A stretch of 49,270 nucleotides of DNA from Prolixibacteraceae bacterium. GTDB taxonomy: Bacteria; Bacteroidota; Bacteroidia; Bacteroidales; Prolixibacteraceae. The stretch covers positions 1 through 49,270 of the forward strand of contig JALNYZ010000031.1 of the NCBI GenBank assembly GCA_023229575.1. The letters run 5' to 3'. Positions 16,595 to 25,843 of the stretch are shown one piece after another. Below the pieces are notes generated by a model. The model saw nothing but the letters and a program-made list of their open reading frames with translations. It searched no databases and was not told the DNA's origin. The translations under genes were made by a program, and so were the position numbers. Position 1 is the first letter of the stretch. Each line of letters opens with the position of its first letter.

Positions 16595-17461
16595 TTACCT
16601 GCTCGGTCTTTCCAGCAATTTAAAGAACTGGTCCAACTGTGGAAGGATCACGATCCGGGTACGGCGATTGGCGGCTTTCCCCTCTGACGTATCGTTGGCG
16701 CCCAGTGGTTGGTATTCGCTTCGTCCGGCGGCAGTCATCATGGATGGACTCAATCCATATTTGTTTTGCAGTACCCTGACAACAGCTGTGGCCCTTTTTA
16801 CACTGAGGTCCCAGTTGTCTATAAGGTCGCCTCTGCTAAACGGAACATTGTCCGTATGCCCTTCTACCATAAATTCAATGTCTTTCTGATTTTTCAGTAC
16901 GGTAGCCACTTTGCCAAGTATTTCGCTGGCCCTAGCTGTGATGTTGTAGCTTCCGCTCTGGAAGAGCATCTTGTCGGAGATATCGATGTAGACGACACCT
17001 TTGTCGACTTTTATGTTGATGTCCTTATCATCGAGGTTGCCAATGGCTCCTTTGAGGTTCATTACCAGCGCCATGTTCAAAGAATCGCGTTGTGTAAGGG
17101 AAGATTGCAGGCTATAGATCATGTGGTCTTTGACACCCATGTTTTCCATCGATTTCTTGATACTCTCTGCCTGTGAACTCGAAATAACCGAAAGGTTTTC
17201 CAATTGTTTCAGTGCCTGGGTATTGTTCTCTTTAAAGAAAGTGTTTTGATCCTTTAAAATTGCCAATTGTGACTGAAGATCCAGGATTTTCGTCTCCAAT
17301 TTTCTCTTTTCACCTTCACAACCCGAAAGATCCTGCTGGGTTTTGGCTATTACTGATTTTTGCTGGGCCAACTGGGCTTGGGAACCCTTGAATTTCTTGG
17401 AACTGACACAAGAACCAAGGATGGCTGCTGCGAATAAAAAAACAATCAACTTCGTCTTCAT
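16595..17461 (-). CDS. OmpA-family peptidoglycan-associated lipoprotein
   Basis: A 288-residue outer membrane lipoprotein. The signal sequence ends in a lipobox L-G-S-C with Cys18 as the lipidated residue. Residues about 30-110 are a coiled coil rich in Gln, Lys and Glu. The C-terminal OmpA domain (about 165-280) has the peptidoglycan-binding pattern FMVEGHTDNVP, then NWDLSVKRATAVVRVL, GRSEYQP and N-R-R-T-R-I-V-I, all residues needed to bind diaminopimelate. It probably ties the outer membrane to the cell wall. It stands alone on the minus strand after a shared terminator and has a long upstream region. Confidence 0.92.
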   Translation of the reverse strand: MKTKLIVFLFAAAILGSCVSSKKFKGSQAQLAQQKSVIAKTQQDLSGCEGEKRKLETKILDLQSQLAILKDQNTFFKENNTQALKQLENLSVISSSQAESIKKSMENMGVKDHMIYSLQSSLTQRDSLNMALVMNLKGAIGNLDDKDINIKVDKGVVYIDISDKMLFQSGSYNITARASEILGKVATVLKNQKDIEFMVEGHTDNVPFSRGDLIDNWDLSVKRATAVVRVLQNKYGLSPSMMTAAGRSEYQPLGANDTSEGKAANRRTRIVILPQLDQFFKLLERPSR

Positions 17462-17950
17462 AACTGTATCGATTTAAATTTCTAACTATTCATCAATCAT
17501 TTTTCGTAGTGGTAACCGGAAATAAAATAGTTATCACGACAATAGACACATAGTTCACAATAGGTACTAATTATTTCCCGTTTATTACAAAATTAGAACT
17601 TAGAAGATTACAAACATCGTTCATAATCAATAATTAACAAAATATAACTTTAATCCAGATCAATTATGGTTGGAATGTGGATTTGATTACATTTTCTTAA
17701 CTTACCAGGAAAACTTTCGGATTTTATTTTCGTTTCAAATAATATAGTATCTGATACTTAGTTAATTAATTTTTTTTTGTGCATCCTTCGTGTAATCCTT
17801 TGTGCTTCCCTTTGCGACCTTCGTGGTAAAACCTTTAAAATCTAACCACAACTTGTCCCGATTTTTCGGGAAAGGTAACAAAGGATTACACGAAGGACCC
17901 TAAGTAAATAATTGGATCAATATTGAAAATGAATCATTAACAACACTTGC
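17462..17950. other. 489-bp divergent gap with palindromic repeat
   Basis: The gap separates the divergent ompA-like and NADH dehydrogenase genes. The left two-thirds (17462-17770) is AT-rich and presumably holds both promoters, but no clear -33/-7 pair was found. The right part holds an inverted repeat (17784-17897, listed separately). No gene is visible. Confidence 0.5.
17784..17897. repeat. Palindromic CCTTCGTGTAATCCTTTGT repeat
   Basis: Perfect 20-bp inverted arms (17784-17803 and 17878-17897) enclose a 74-bp loop that holds further CCTTCGTGGT words and a small hairpin CCCGATTTTTCGGG. It belongs to the same style of element as 10576-10683 and 12768-12856. Confidence 0.8.
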
Positions 17951-19240
17951 ATGTCTGTAAATACCAAAATTTTATACATTCCTGAACCGGAAACCAAACG
18001 AATCGTTATTGTAGGTGGTGGTTTTGGAGGATTGAAACTGGCGCTGAAACTGCGCAAGCTCAATTACCAAATTGTTTTGATCGACCGGAACAACTATCAT
18101 TTGTTTCAACCGCTGTTGTACCAGGTGGCCATGTCGGGGTTGGAACCAAGCGCCATCTCCTTTCCGCTTCGCAAAGTACTTCAGAACACCCATATCCATT
18201 TTCGAATGGCGGAGTTGGAGGCAGTTCATCCGGATATCAATGAAATATCAACAGACATTGGCGTTTTGAGTTATGATTTCCTCATTTTGGCAACCGGCGC
18301 CAAGACCAATTTCTTTGGGAATGTAGCAATCGAAAAGAACTCCATGCAGATGAAATCCGCTCCCGATGCCCTTTTCATCCGGAACAGAATTCTGAGAAAT
18401 TTCGAAAAATCCCTTAACAAAGCCACAAAGGAAGGTATAAGTACCTATTTGAATGTTGCCATCATTGGCGGCGGTCCTACGGGTGTCGAACTTGCCGGCG
18501 CAGTAGCTGAGATGAAGAAGTATGTCTTGCCGAAGGATTATCCTGAACTTGACATGAACAACATGAAGATCATGCTGTTCGAAGCGTCGCCCCGATTATT
18601 GGCCGGAATGTCGCAGGAAGCTTCTGTTACCGCGAAAAAATACCTCGAAGAGCTGGGTGTCGAAGTCAGGACTGGTACAGCCGTTCTGAATTACGACGAC
18701 AGGGTCCTATCTCTTCCCAACAATGAATCGATCAATGTCAAAAATGTAATTTGGGCAGCCGGCGTTACCTCAGGACGAATTGAAGGCATATCCGACCAGT
18801 CCTACGGACGGAACAACAGACTGGTGGCCAACAGGTTCAGCCAGGTGGAAGGGTATCAAAACATCTTTGCCATAGGCGACAATAGTCTTATGACGGAAGA
18901 GGCTTACCCCAATGGACATCCCCAGGTTGCACAAGTGGCTCTGCAACAAGCCAGTTTACTATCCGGCAATATCAGGCGAATGGGTAAAAACAAACCAATG
19001 AAACAGTTTCATTACCACGACAAGGGTTCCATGGCAACAGTTGGCCGTCATCTCGCCGTCGCTGACCTGCCCTTTGGAAAATTTACAGGTTACGTAGCCT
19101 GGATGCTCTGGTCGATTGTGCACCTTCTGTCGATCATCGGGGTTAAAAACAAGCTTTTCATCCTGCTCGACTGGACCTGGAAATACATTACCTATGATCA
19201 GGCGCTGAGGCTGTTGATAAAACACAAAGCAAAAGCCTAA
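17951..19240 (+). CDS. ndh: Type II NADH dehydrogenase (NDH-2)
   Basis: A 429-residue single-subunit flavoprotein that passes electrons from NADH to quinone without pumping protons, at the inner face of the membrane. Two Rossmann folds are seen: the FAD-binding GGGFGG at 22-27 and the NADH-binding GGGPTG at 173-178. The AIGD motif, with Asp310 contacting FAD, follows. The quinone-site segment NGHPQVAQVALQQA and a hydrophobic amphipathic C-terminus (WMLWSIVHLLSIIGVKNKLFILLDWTWKYI) match NDH-2 enzymes and would anchor it to the membrane. It is a single gene with repeats on either side. Confidence 0.92.
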   Translation: MSVNTKILYIPEPETKRIVIVGGGFGGLKLALKLRKLNYQIVLIDRNNYHLFQPLLYQVAMSGLEPSAISFPLRKVLQNTHIHFRMAELEAVHPDINEISTDIGVLSYDFLILATGAKTNFFGNVAIEKNSMQMKSAPDALFIRNRILRNFEKSLNKATKEGISTYLNVAIIGGGPTGVELAGAVAEMKKYVLPKDYPELDMNNMKIMLFEASPRLLAGMSQEASVTAKKYLEELGVEVRTGTAVLNYDDRVLSLPNNESINVKNVIWAAGVTSGRIEGISDQSYGRNNRLVANRFSQVEGYQNIFAIGDNSLMTEEAYPNGHPQVAQVALQQASLLSGNIRRMGKNKPMKQFHYHDKGSMATVGRHLAVADLPFGKFTGYVAWMLWSIVHLLSIIGVKNKLFILLDWTWKYITYDQALRLLIKHKAKA

Positions 19241-19630
19241 TGTGAGGATGTGCTGATGTGATGATGTGCTGATGAGATGATTTGAGAATGTGGAAATTGG
19301 AAAATTTGGAAATGTGAAAATTAAGCCAACCCCTGAGCGTAGTCGAAGGGGCATAGGTTAAAATAGACCACCGGTCCCTGAGCGAAGCCGAAGGGTGATG
19401 ATTAGCCGATTTGATAATGTAAAAAAAATGAGAAGAAAAGATGAGTTCAACCACGATATTTTGTAATCCCGTGAGGGATGACCAATATTGTAGCCCGGGG
19501 TAAAGCGACGAAGGAGCGACACCCCGGGGTAGGAATGATGAATGATGGGCCGTCCGCGGTAGCATCAAGCTAATGCACAACGGATTATTTCGGACGGAAG
19601 GGTGGTAATATTGGAAAATGCGAAAATAAA
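19241..19630. repeat. Mosaic of intergenic repeats between convergent genes
   Basis: 390 bp without a credible gene. In order: a GATGTGCTGATG-like simple sequence (19243-19280), a TGGAAATTGGAAAATTTGG stretch (19289-19320), a pair of CCCTGAGCG(A/T)AG(C/T)CGAAGGG words (19330-19349, 19376-19396), and a unit with CCCGGGGT (19494-19501) inverted to ACCCCGGG (19521-19528). The first two parts recur in inverted form at 23518-23640, and a short piece at 21455-21510. Open frames through here are products of the repeats. Confidence 0.75.
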
Positions 19631-20959
19631 TCAAATTCTTTTTGCCCGCCAATTGCCTTTCTTCAGGTACCAGAGTGAGAGGAACCCGATAAGGATAAAA
19701 TAGACATATTCAGCCACCCACACCCACTCGATGGTCAATTTCAGATGAACCGCGATCAGCCAGGTAAACCCCAGATAGGCCGATAAAGTGATTGCCTCAA
19801 TAACCAGCGAGATGCGGGTATTGGCAGTTCCGAGCACCCCGTTGAAAAGAATGCTCATCACAGAGAAGATGGTGAGCGCTCCCATGATGATGTAAAATGA
19901 AGGAACGGTTGCTCCCAGCAAAGCTAAATTATTGGTATAGATAGAGATGATAAATTTAGGGAATAAGAGGGCAACCAATACGATACCGGAAACAGCCAGA
20001 AAGCTTACTTTCAAAATTTTATAAATGATAGGCATTACGCTTTCGGGTTTCCCCTCCCCTATGGCAGCGCTTACCAGGGAGCTTGCCACCGTGCACAGGG
20101 CCCATCCGGGTATCATGAAAAAGATGTAGATGGAACGGATAATGTTCGACACAGCCAGGGGACGTTCGCCCATCTTCTCTACCAGCATGAAAAAAACGAA
20201 CCAGCTGCCAAACGAGAGCACAAACTGCAACATGATAAAGACTGAAATGCTCAGGGTCTTTTTTACAATGGCCAGGTCAGGCTTTACCAGACGAAATAGG
20301 TGATATTGCTTCAATTTGCTGTTTCCGGCGGTGATCCAAATGAAAAAGAGTAGTGCACAACCCTCTGAGATGGATGAGGCAATGCCCGCACCTTGTATCC
20401 CCATTTTGGGAAATCCTGCATGGCCAAAGATTAGCAGATAATCCAGAATAATATTGAGAATTGCCATGATACCTGCGCTGATACTGAGGTATTTTGTAAA
20501 GGAAATTCCTGTATAAAACGAACGAAAGAGCATGGCGGACATGGCAAAAAAGAGACCAAGTATCCTGTATTTTAAGAAGGTCGAACTTGCCTCGTAAATA
20601 GGATCGGAAGTTAGGGCCAACCGCAGAAAATAGCTGCCAAAAAAGTAAACAGCTACTGTCATTAACAGCGAGAAAAGCCCTACGAAATAGAAGCTATTGT
20701 CAAAAATTGGCCCTATGGCCGCATAATTTTTTTCACCGTAACGACGTGCCACCAGAATCTGTACCCCCGTCGTGAACCCGAACCCCACCATGAAGAGGAT
20801 CAGGTAAAATACACCTCCAATGGCAGAGGCGCCAAGCTCAACCTCCCCAACCCTTCCCAGAAAAGCAGTATCTGTGACGCCAACGATGTTCTGCGCCAGC
20901 AAACTTAGCATGATGGGTCCGGAGATCTGCCAGATCTCCTTGTTGGAGGGTTTCGACAT
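19631..20959 (-). CDS. MATE-family multidrug/sodium antiporter
   Basis: A 442-residue polytopic exporter with twelve hydrophobic segments in two homologous halves. The N-terminal segment (P-I-M-L-S-L-L-A-Q-N-I-V-G-V-T-D-T-A-F-L-G-R-V-G) is the MATE hallmark, with the Asp of helix 1 in VTDTAFLG; a second copy of the pattern appears in the second half. It would use a Na+ or H+ gradient to extrude cationic compounds, substrate unknown. It lies 18 bp downstream of the small haem-binding protein gene on the same strand and may share its transcript. Confidence 0.92.
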   Translation of the reverse strand: MSKPSNKEIWQISGPIMLSLLAQNIVGVTDTAFLGRVGEVELGASAIGGVFYLILFMVGFGFTTGVQILVARRYGEKNYAAIGPIFDNSFYFVGLFSLLMTVAVYFFGSYFLRLALTSDPIYEASSTFLKYRILGLFFAMSAMLFRSFYTGISFTKYLSISAGIMAILNIILDYLLIFGHAGFPKMGIQGAGIASSISEGCALLFFIWITAGNSKLKQYHLFRLVKPDLAIVKKTLSISVFIMLQFVLSFGSWFVFFMLVEKMGERPLAVSNIIRSIYIFFMIPGWALCTVASSLVSAAIGEGKPESVMPIIYKILKVSFLAVSGIVLVALLFPKFIISIYTNNLALLGATVPSFYIIMGALTIFSVMSILFNGVLGTANTRISLVIEAITLSAYLGFTWLIAVHLKLTIEWVWVAEYVYFILIGFLSLWYLKKGNWRAKRI

Positions 20960-20977
20960 GAAAAGGGAAAAGTTACA

Positions 20978-21376
20978 TTACGGTTTGGCTTTTAAAGAAT
21001 CGCACCATTGAACGATCTGATTGATCTGGGCTTCTGTTAAAGCGGCGTCTGGATGGGATTCCAAAAAACGTTTGGGTGGCATCTCTTTTTTCTTTACTTC
21101 GTCCAGAATAGAGCCTGCAAGCATCGTCTTTTCCATGGGGCTGTATTGTTCCCAAACGGAGAAATTCACCTTGGCTTTCGGTTTATCCCGTCCTTCGTTT
21201 GAATGGCAGGGCATGCAGGAGGCTTTGATCACGGTCATCACCTCGGCAGGGATGGTCGAAACGGAGTCTTTCTTCGCCGGATCCTGACCAAATGCAGATC
21301 CTGCACAAAATAAAACGGTGGATATTATGATTATTCTTCCAGTCATTTTGAACATTTTAAATTTCGCCGCTATCAT
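20978..21376 (-). CDS. Small secreted haem-binding (c-type) protein
   Basis: A 132-codon gene for an exported protein with one c-type haem site, C-M-P-C-H, soon after the signal peptide. A conserved tail with K-V-N-F-S-V-W-E-Q-Y, K-K-K-E-M-P-P-K-R and L-T-E-A-Q-I-N-Q-I-V-Q-W-C matches the 'haem-binding domain' family of Bacteroidota; the Met in EMPP is the likely axial ligand. The start may be the ATG at 21346 (MTGRIIII), which gives a more usual signal peptide. It probably acts in periplasmic electron transfer. It precedes the MATE exporter gene by 18 bp. Confidence 0.85.
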   Translation of the reverse strand: MIAAKFKMFKMTGRIIIISTVLFCAGSAFGQDPAKKDSVSTIPAEVMTVIKASCMPCHSNEGRDKPKAKVNFSVWEQYSPMEKTMLAGSILDEVKKKEMPPKRFLESHPDAALTEAQINQIVQWCDSLKAKP

Positions 21377-21508
21377 GTTGTTTTTTTATCTCAATTTAAC
21401 TATAATTCGGATCAAGAAGTTTCACAACTTAAAGAAATAAATTCGACCCTACGATTGCGCTCAGGGACCTGGTGCATTTCCACATTTTCACATTTCCCAA
21501 TTTTTACA

Positions 21509-22162
21509 TTATTCCCACCATTCGTTATGAAACTCTGTCAAAAATTGTTCCATAAACGTGTGCCTCCTTTCTGCAAGGGCCTTCCCGGTAGGGGTATTCA
21601 TCCGATCCTTTAACAATAACAATTTCTCGTAGAAATGGTTGATGGTTGGGGCGTTACTTTTTTTGTACTCTTCTTTGGTCATTTTCATGTTGGGTTGAAT
21701 ATCCGGATGATAGAGCAGCCTGTTATTAAATCCTCCGTAGTGAAATGCCCTGGCGATACCGATGGCGCCCAGGGCATCCAACCGGTCGGCATCCTGAACA
21801 ACCTGTAACTCGGGAGAGTCAAAATCACATTTATGGTTCCCTCCCTTGAAAGAGATGTGGCGGATAATGTTCACAACGTGCTTAATGATAGCTGGCTGAA
21901 CATTCATGGATTTCAAAAAAATTTCGGCTTTTTTGGGACCAATCTCCTCATCCCCTCCATGAAACTTCGAATCGGCAATGTCGTGAAGCAAGGAGGCCAA
22001 TTCTACAACAAATGGGTCGGATGGCTCTGTGGCAGCAATCATCCTTGCAGTATGCCATACCCTTTGGATATGCCACCAGTCGTGCCCCTTTTCACCATCC
22101 TCCAACTCCTGCTTCACAAAATCGACACAGGCATCAAGCACTCTTTGTTCTTCCAGACTCAT
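21509..22162 (-). CDS. HD-domain phosphohydrolase
   Basis: A 217-residue cytoplasmic metal-dependent phosphohydrolase of the YedJ-like HD group. Metal ligands are visible in G-H-D-W-W-H-I-Q-R-V (first His), S-L-L-H-D-I-A-D (the HD pair) and V-Q-D-A-D-R-L-D-A-L-G (final Asp). Likely substrates are nucleotides or their derivatives, but the exact one is unknown. Its ATG lies 2 bp after the stop of the uracil-xanthine permease gene, so the two form an operon; this supports a role in pyrimidine or purine salvage. Confidence 0.9.
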   Translation of the reverse strand: MSLEEQRVLDACVDFVKQELEDGEKGHDWWHIQRVWHTARMIAATEPSDPFVVELASLLHDIADSKFHGGDEEIGPKKAEIFLKSMNVQPAIIKHVVNIIRHISFKGGNHKCDFDSPELQVVQDADRLDALGAIGIARAFHYGGFNNRLLYHPDIQPNMKMTKEEYKKSNAPTINHFYEKLLLLKDRMNTPTGKALAERRHTFMEQFLTEFHNEWWE

Positions 22163-22164
22163 GA

Positions 22165-23454
22165 TCAGGAGTCCTTGTTCATGACTCCAAGTTTATCCAA
22201 AAGCCAGAATATCAGCGACAATACAACGCCAATGATGGCAGCAAAGGCCATCCCTTTGAGTTGTACCGAACCAATGTTGATAGCTGCCCCGCTCACCCCG
22301 ACTACAAATGTAATCGAACCCAAAACCATGTTCCTGTTCTTGCTGAAATCGACTTTTTGTTCCACAAACATTCTGAAACCCTGGACAGCAATTACTCCGT
22401 AGAGCAAAATCGTGATTCCACCCATGACAGGTGTAGGAATGGTGGAAATGGCCGCTGATACCTTACCAATGGACGAAAAGGCAATGGCCAGCAGGGCAGC
22501 CCCACGAATAACCCATACGGAATAGACCCTTGTGACGGCCATCACACCAATGTTCTCGCCGTAAGTCGTATTCGGGGGTGAACCGGTAAGTCCCGACAGC
22601 ATATTGCTGATACCATCACCGAGAAGCGAACGGTGCAGACCAGGCTTCTTCATCAAATCCTCTCCGGTAATTTTACCAGTCACAATCAGGTGGCTGATAT
22701 GTTCGGCGAGTACGACAATACATGCCGGAGCGATGATGATGATGGCACTCAGGTTATAAACGGGAGCGTGGAATTTCGGAAGAGCGATCCAGGCAGCATT
22801 GCTAATAGCAGTTGTATCCACCATCCCCATAAAAAAGGCCAGAAGATATCCAGCTATCACGGCAAAAAGAATCGGTATGATCTGCAAAAAACCCTTAAAA
22901 AGTACGGTGCCGGCTATCCCTACAAACAGGGTAAACATGGAAACCATAAGCATATTTGGCGCTGGTGTATAGGCCTGAACCACTTGTCCCACGGCGGTTG
23001 GCCCGGGTGCAAGGCCCGACTGTTGTGCCGCAACCGGAGCCAATTCTAGTCCGATGATGGCTACTACCGCACCCATCACGGCAGGAGGCATGACTACATC
23101 AATCCATTTGATGCCCCATTGTTTCACCACATAAGAGATGGCGATAAAGAAGAACCCAAAAAAGATAAAGCCACCCTGCGCATTGCTAAAACTTCCATAA
23201 GTACTGATAATCAATAATGTTGGAGCAATAAAAGCAAAACTGGATCCAAGGTAGGCCGGGATGCCTCCTTTGGTTATCCACGAGTAAATCAGTGTGCCTA
23301 CTCCATTCATCAGCAATGCGATGGCAGGGTCAATCCCCAATATGATGGGGACGAGGATGGTTGCCCCAAACATTGCCGTCAAATGCTGGATGCTAAGCGG
23401 AAGGCTCTCCAGTATAGGAAGCTTCTCATGAATTCCGATAATACGTCTGGCCAT
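22165..23454 (-). CDS. uraA: Uracil-xanthine permease (NCS2 / solute carrier 23 family)
   Basis: A 429-residue nucleobase:cation symporter of the NCS2 family. Hallmarks are S-I-Q-H-L-T-A-M-F-G near residue 22, the Q-H motif, G-G-I-P-A-Y-L-G-S-S-F-A-F in helix 3, N-x-G-x-x-x-x-T-x-V-x-S-R-like D-G-I-S-N-M-L-S-G-L-T-G-S-P-P-N-T-T-Y-G-E-N-I-G-V, and P-T-P-V-M-G-G-I-T-I-L-L-Y-G. About fourteen membrane helices are expected. The N-T-T-Y-G-E-N loop favours uracil over purines. It is the first gene of a two-gene operon with an HD hydrolase (2-bp gap). Confidence 0.9.
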   Translation of the reverse strand: MARRIIGIHEKLPILESLPLSIQHLTAMFGATILVPIILGIDPAIALLMNGVGTLIYSWITKGGIPAYLGSSFAFIAPTLLIISTYGSFSNAQGGFIFFGFFFIAISYVVKQWGIKWIDVVMPPAVMGAVVAIIGLELAPVAAQQSGLAPGPTAVGQVVQAYTPAPNMLMVSMFTLFVGIAGTVLFKGFLQIIPILFAVIAGYLLAFFMGMVDTTAISNAAWIALPKFHAPVYNLSAIIIIAPACIVVLAEHISHLIVTGKITGEDLMKKPGLHRSLLGDGISNMLSGLTGSPPNTTYGENIGVMAVTRVYSVWVIRGAALLAIAFSSIGKVSAAISTIPTPVMGGITILLYGVIAVQGFRMFVEQKVDFSKNRNMVLGSITFVVGVSGAAINIGSVQLKGMAFAAIIGVVLSLIFWLLDKLGVMNKDS

Positions 23455-23517
23455 GGAGTATTAAGATTAAAGATTGCTTGGTCGCTTGAAATTAGGAAAA
23501 TAAATGGGAATATGGAA

Positions 23518-23640
23518 ATAGGTTGCCCTTCGACCCCTCGGCTTCGCTCGGGGATCGGCAACCTGTTTTAACCTATGCCCCTTCGGCTCAGGGGCTGGCT
23601 TCATTTCCACATTTTCACATTTCCCAATTTTCCAATTATC
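23518..23640. repeat. Inverted copy of the CCCTGAGCGAAGCCGAAGGG repeat mosaic
   Basis: The stretch between the acetyl-CoA synthetase stop and the permease start contains CCCTTCGACCCCTCGGCTTCGCTCGGGG, then TTTTAACCTATGCCCCTTCGGCTCAGGGGCTGGCTTCAT and a TTTCCACATTTTCACATTTCCCAATTTTCC tail. Read on the minus strand it matches 19289-19396 closely. The repeat pair could be a site for recombination between the two loci. Confidence 0.75.
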
Positions 23641-25535
23641 TACTCCTCCATGGTACTCAAATCCCCGTCAGGAAGTCCGAGTGCCCTGGATTTCAGCAAT
23701 CGTCTCATGATTTTTCCGCTTCGGGTTTTGGGCAGGACATCGGCGAACTGAATGGCTTCCGGACGTGCAATTTTGCCGAGATGTTCCTCCATGTGCACCA
23801 TCAGTTCATGTTCCAGTTCCTTGCTGGGTTTGTAATTGCTCCTGAGTACAGCAGTAATGTGGATGGCATTCCCTTTCAAATGGTGGGGCAGTGCAATGGC
23901 AGCCGACTCCACAATGGCAGGATGGCGGGCCATTACCCCCTCAATTTCGGCAGAACCAAGCCGGTAGCCGCTCACTTTTATGACATCATCATTCCGTCCG
24001 ATGATCCAAAAGTAGCCATCTGAATCTTTTTTTGCGGAATCGCCGGTATGGTACCAACCCTGCTTTTTGTATTTTTCCCAATAGGTATCGATGAACCGTT
24101 GCGGATCATTGAAAACCGACTTGGCCATGCCCGGCCAGGGAGTTTTGATCACGAGTGTTCCCTCTTCCCCGGCAGGAACCTCTTTACCGGCATCATCCAC
24201 AATGGCCAGGTCATTCCCGAAGAAGGGTTTGGTTGCCGATCCCGGTTTCAATGGGGTAATGGGCAGTGGTGCAATAACAAATCCCCCTGTTTCGGTCTGC
24301 CACCAGGTATCCATGATGGGGCATTTCCCGCGTCCTACCACCTTGTGAAACCAGTTCCAGGCTTCCGCGTTGATAGGTTCTCCAACAGAACCAAGCAATC
24401 TGAGCGAGCTGATGTCGTTGCGGTTTGGCCACGAATCGCCAAAACGCATCAATCCACGGATGGCGGTTGGTGAGGTATAGAGAATATTGATCCCGTACTT
24501 TTCGACCATTTTCCACCATCTGTCCGGATAGGGGTGGTTGGGGGCGCCTTCGTACAACATGATGGTAGAACCATTAATCAGTGGACCATAAACAATGTAG
24601 CTGTGACCGGTGATCCATCCCGGATCTGCTGCGCACCAGTACCTGTCTTCCGGTTTGATGTCGAAGACCATTTTATGCGTTGTGGCTGTATAAACACTGT
24701 ATCCCCCATGTGTATGAACAAGGGCTTTGGGCCTGCCGGTCGAGCCGGAGGTGTATAGCAGAAAAAGCATATCCGACGAATCCATCACTTCGGTTTCGCA
24801 TTTGTAGGAAGCGATTGGCAATGATTTTAGGTCGTGGTACCAGTAATCCCTGTCGTTTTCCATGTAAACATCAATGCCGGTCCGCTTAACCGTGATACAA
24901 ATTTCCATGGTAGGGGAAAGTTCCATTGCCTTGTTGACAACACTTTTCATCTCAACCACTTTGCCTCTCCGGTAGCCGCCATCCGCAGTAATCACTACGC
25001 GACTGTTGGCATCGTTGATCCGATCGGCAAGCGCTTCGTGGCTGAAGCCTCCATAAACGACGCTATGGGCCGCCCCAATTTTCGCGCATGCCAACATGGC
25101 AAAGAGCTGCTCAGGAATCTGCGGCATGTAAATGGTCACCACATCGCCTTTCTTGACACCCATACTTTTCAGGATATTGGCAAACTGGGAGACTTCGCGG
25201 TTAAGGGCATGATAGGAGTAGGTTCTTGAGTCTCCGGGTTCCCCTTCCCAAATTATCGCCAGCTTATTCCGGGTTGCAGAGGTCAGGTGCCGGTCGATAG
25301 CGTTCAAAATGATGTTCGTTTTGGCGCCTTCGAACCAATTAAAAAAGGGAGCATTGGTTTTGTCCAACACTTTATCCCATTTTTTATACCACGCTAACTG
25401 TTCTGCCTGTTCTGCCCAGAAGGCCTCGGGTTGATCCAGTGAATAGCGGTACAGTTGATTGTACTCTTTTACATTTGCCTGATCAACAACTTCCAGGGAA
25501 GGTGAAAAGAGGGTTTTTTCGTCGTCTTTTTCCAT
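23640..25535 (-). CDS. acsA: Acetyl-CoA synthetase (AMP-forming)
   Basis: A 631-residue adenylate-forming enzyme that turns acetate, ATP and CoA into acetyl-CoA. Key motifs are the P-loop Y-T-S-G-S-T-G-R-P-K-A-L-V-H-T, the A5 region D-T-W-W-Q-T-E-T-G with the Trp that restricts the pocket to short acyl groups, the W-Y-H-T-G-D hinge area, and the final R-S-G-K-I-M-R-R-L-L-K with its catalytic and regulatory lysine, the usual acetylation site. The ATG at 25535 gives the usual start; the frame stays open to 25646 but that part is non-conserved and AT-rich. It is divergent from an acyl-ligase fusion gene across a region with TGTAACACAA/TTGTGTTACA dyads. Confidence 0.93.
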   Translation of the reverse strand: MEKDDEKTLFSPSLEVVDQANVKEYNQLYRYSLDQPEAFWAEQAEQLAWYKKWDKVLDKTNAPFFNWFEGAKTNIILNAIDRHLTSATRNKLAIIWEGEPGDSRTYSYHALNREVSQFANILKSMGVKKGDVVTIYMPQIPEQLFAMLACAKIGAAHSVVYGGFSHEALADRINDANSRVVITADGGYRRGKVVEMKSVVNKAMELSPTMEICITVKRTGIDVYMENDRDYWYHDLKSLPIASYKCETEVMDSSDMLFLLYTSGSTGRPKALVHTHGGYSVYTATTHKMVFDIKPEDRYWCAADPGWITGHSYIVYGPLINGSTIMLYEGAPNHPYPDRWWKMVEKYGINILYTSPTAIRGLMRFGDSWPNRNDISSLRLLGSVGEPINAEAWNWFHKVVGRGKCPIMDTWWQTETGGFVIAPLPITPLKPGSATKPFFGNDLAIVDDAGKEVPAGEEGTLVIKTPWPGMAKSVFNDPQRFIDTYWEKYKKQGWYHTGDSAKKDSDGYFWIIGRNDDVIKVSGYRLGSAEIEGVMARHPAIVESAAIALPHHLKGNAIHITAVLRSNYKPSKELEHELMVHMEEHLGKIARPEAIQFADVLPKTRSGKIMRRLLKSRALGLPDGDLSTMEE

Positions 25536-25843
25536 TTTAATTTGGTTTAATTGAATTTTGTTTAACTTATTATTTGGAAGATATTTAAATTTCAATTTAA
25601 TAGAAGCAGATACAACTATCCTGAATATCGGAAGTAAAAATATCAAACCTTTTTACGTTACAAAGCAAAATAGGTTAATATTTTACTATTTGTAACACAA
25701 TCAATCATTTTTGGTATTGAACCCAATAATTTCTTACTTTGTGTTACAGTAAATCAATATACTTGGTTTTACAACAAATTTAACAGCGAAAAGGGGTCTC
25801 CCTGACATTCCATATTCCTCCTGCCATCACAAAAACAGACGCC
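25536..25843. promoter_or_regulatory. Divergent acsA / acyl-ligase control region with dyads
   Basis: Two inverted pairs are built from the same half-site: TGTAACACAA (25691-25700) with TTGTGTTACA (25739-25748), and GTTACAAA (25657-25664) with TTTGTAAC (25689-25696). Three copies of a TGTAAC/GTTACA word within 92 bp in an AT-rich divergent region suggest a shared operator, for example for a TetR- or FadR-like regulator of acyl metabolism. No regulator gene is adjacent. No standard -33/-7 pair was recognised. Confidence 0.45.

Noticed and set aside
19188..19652. Minus-strand frame of 154 codons
   Set aside because: It is made of intergenic repeat sequence and the antisense of the ndh end; its peptide has no family motif and no credible start.
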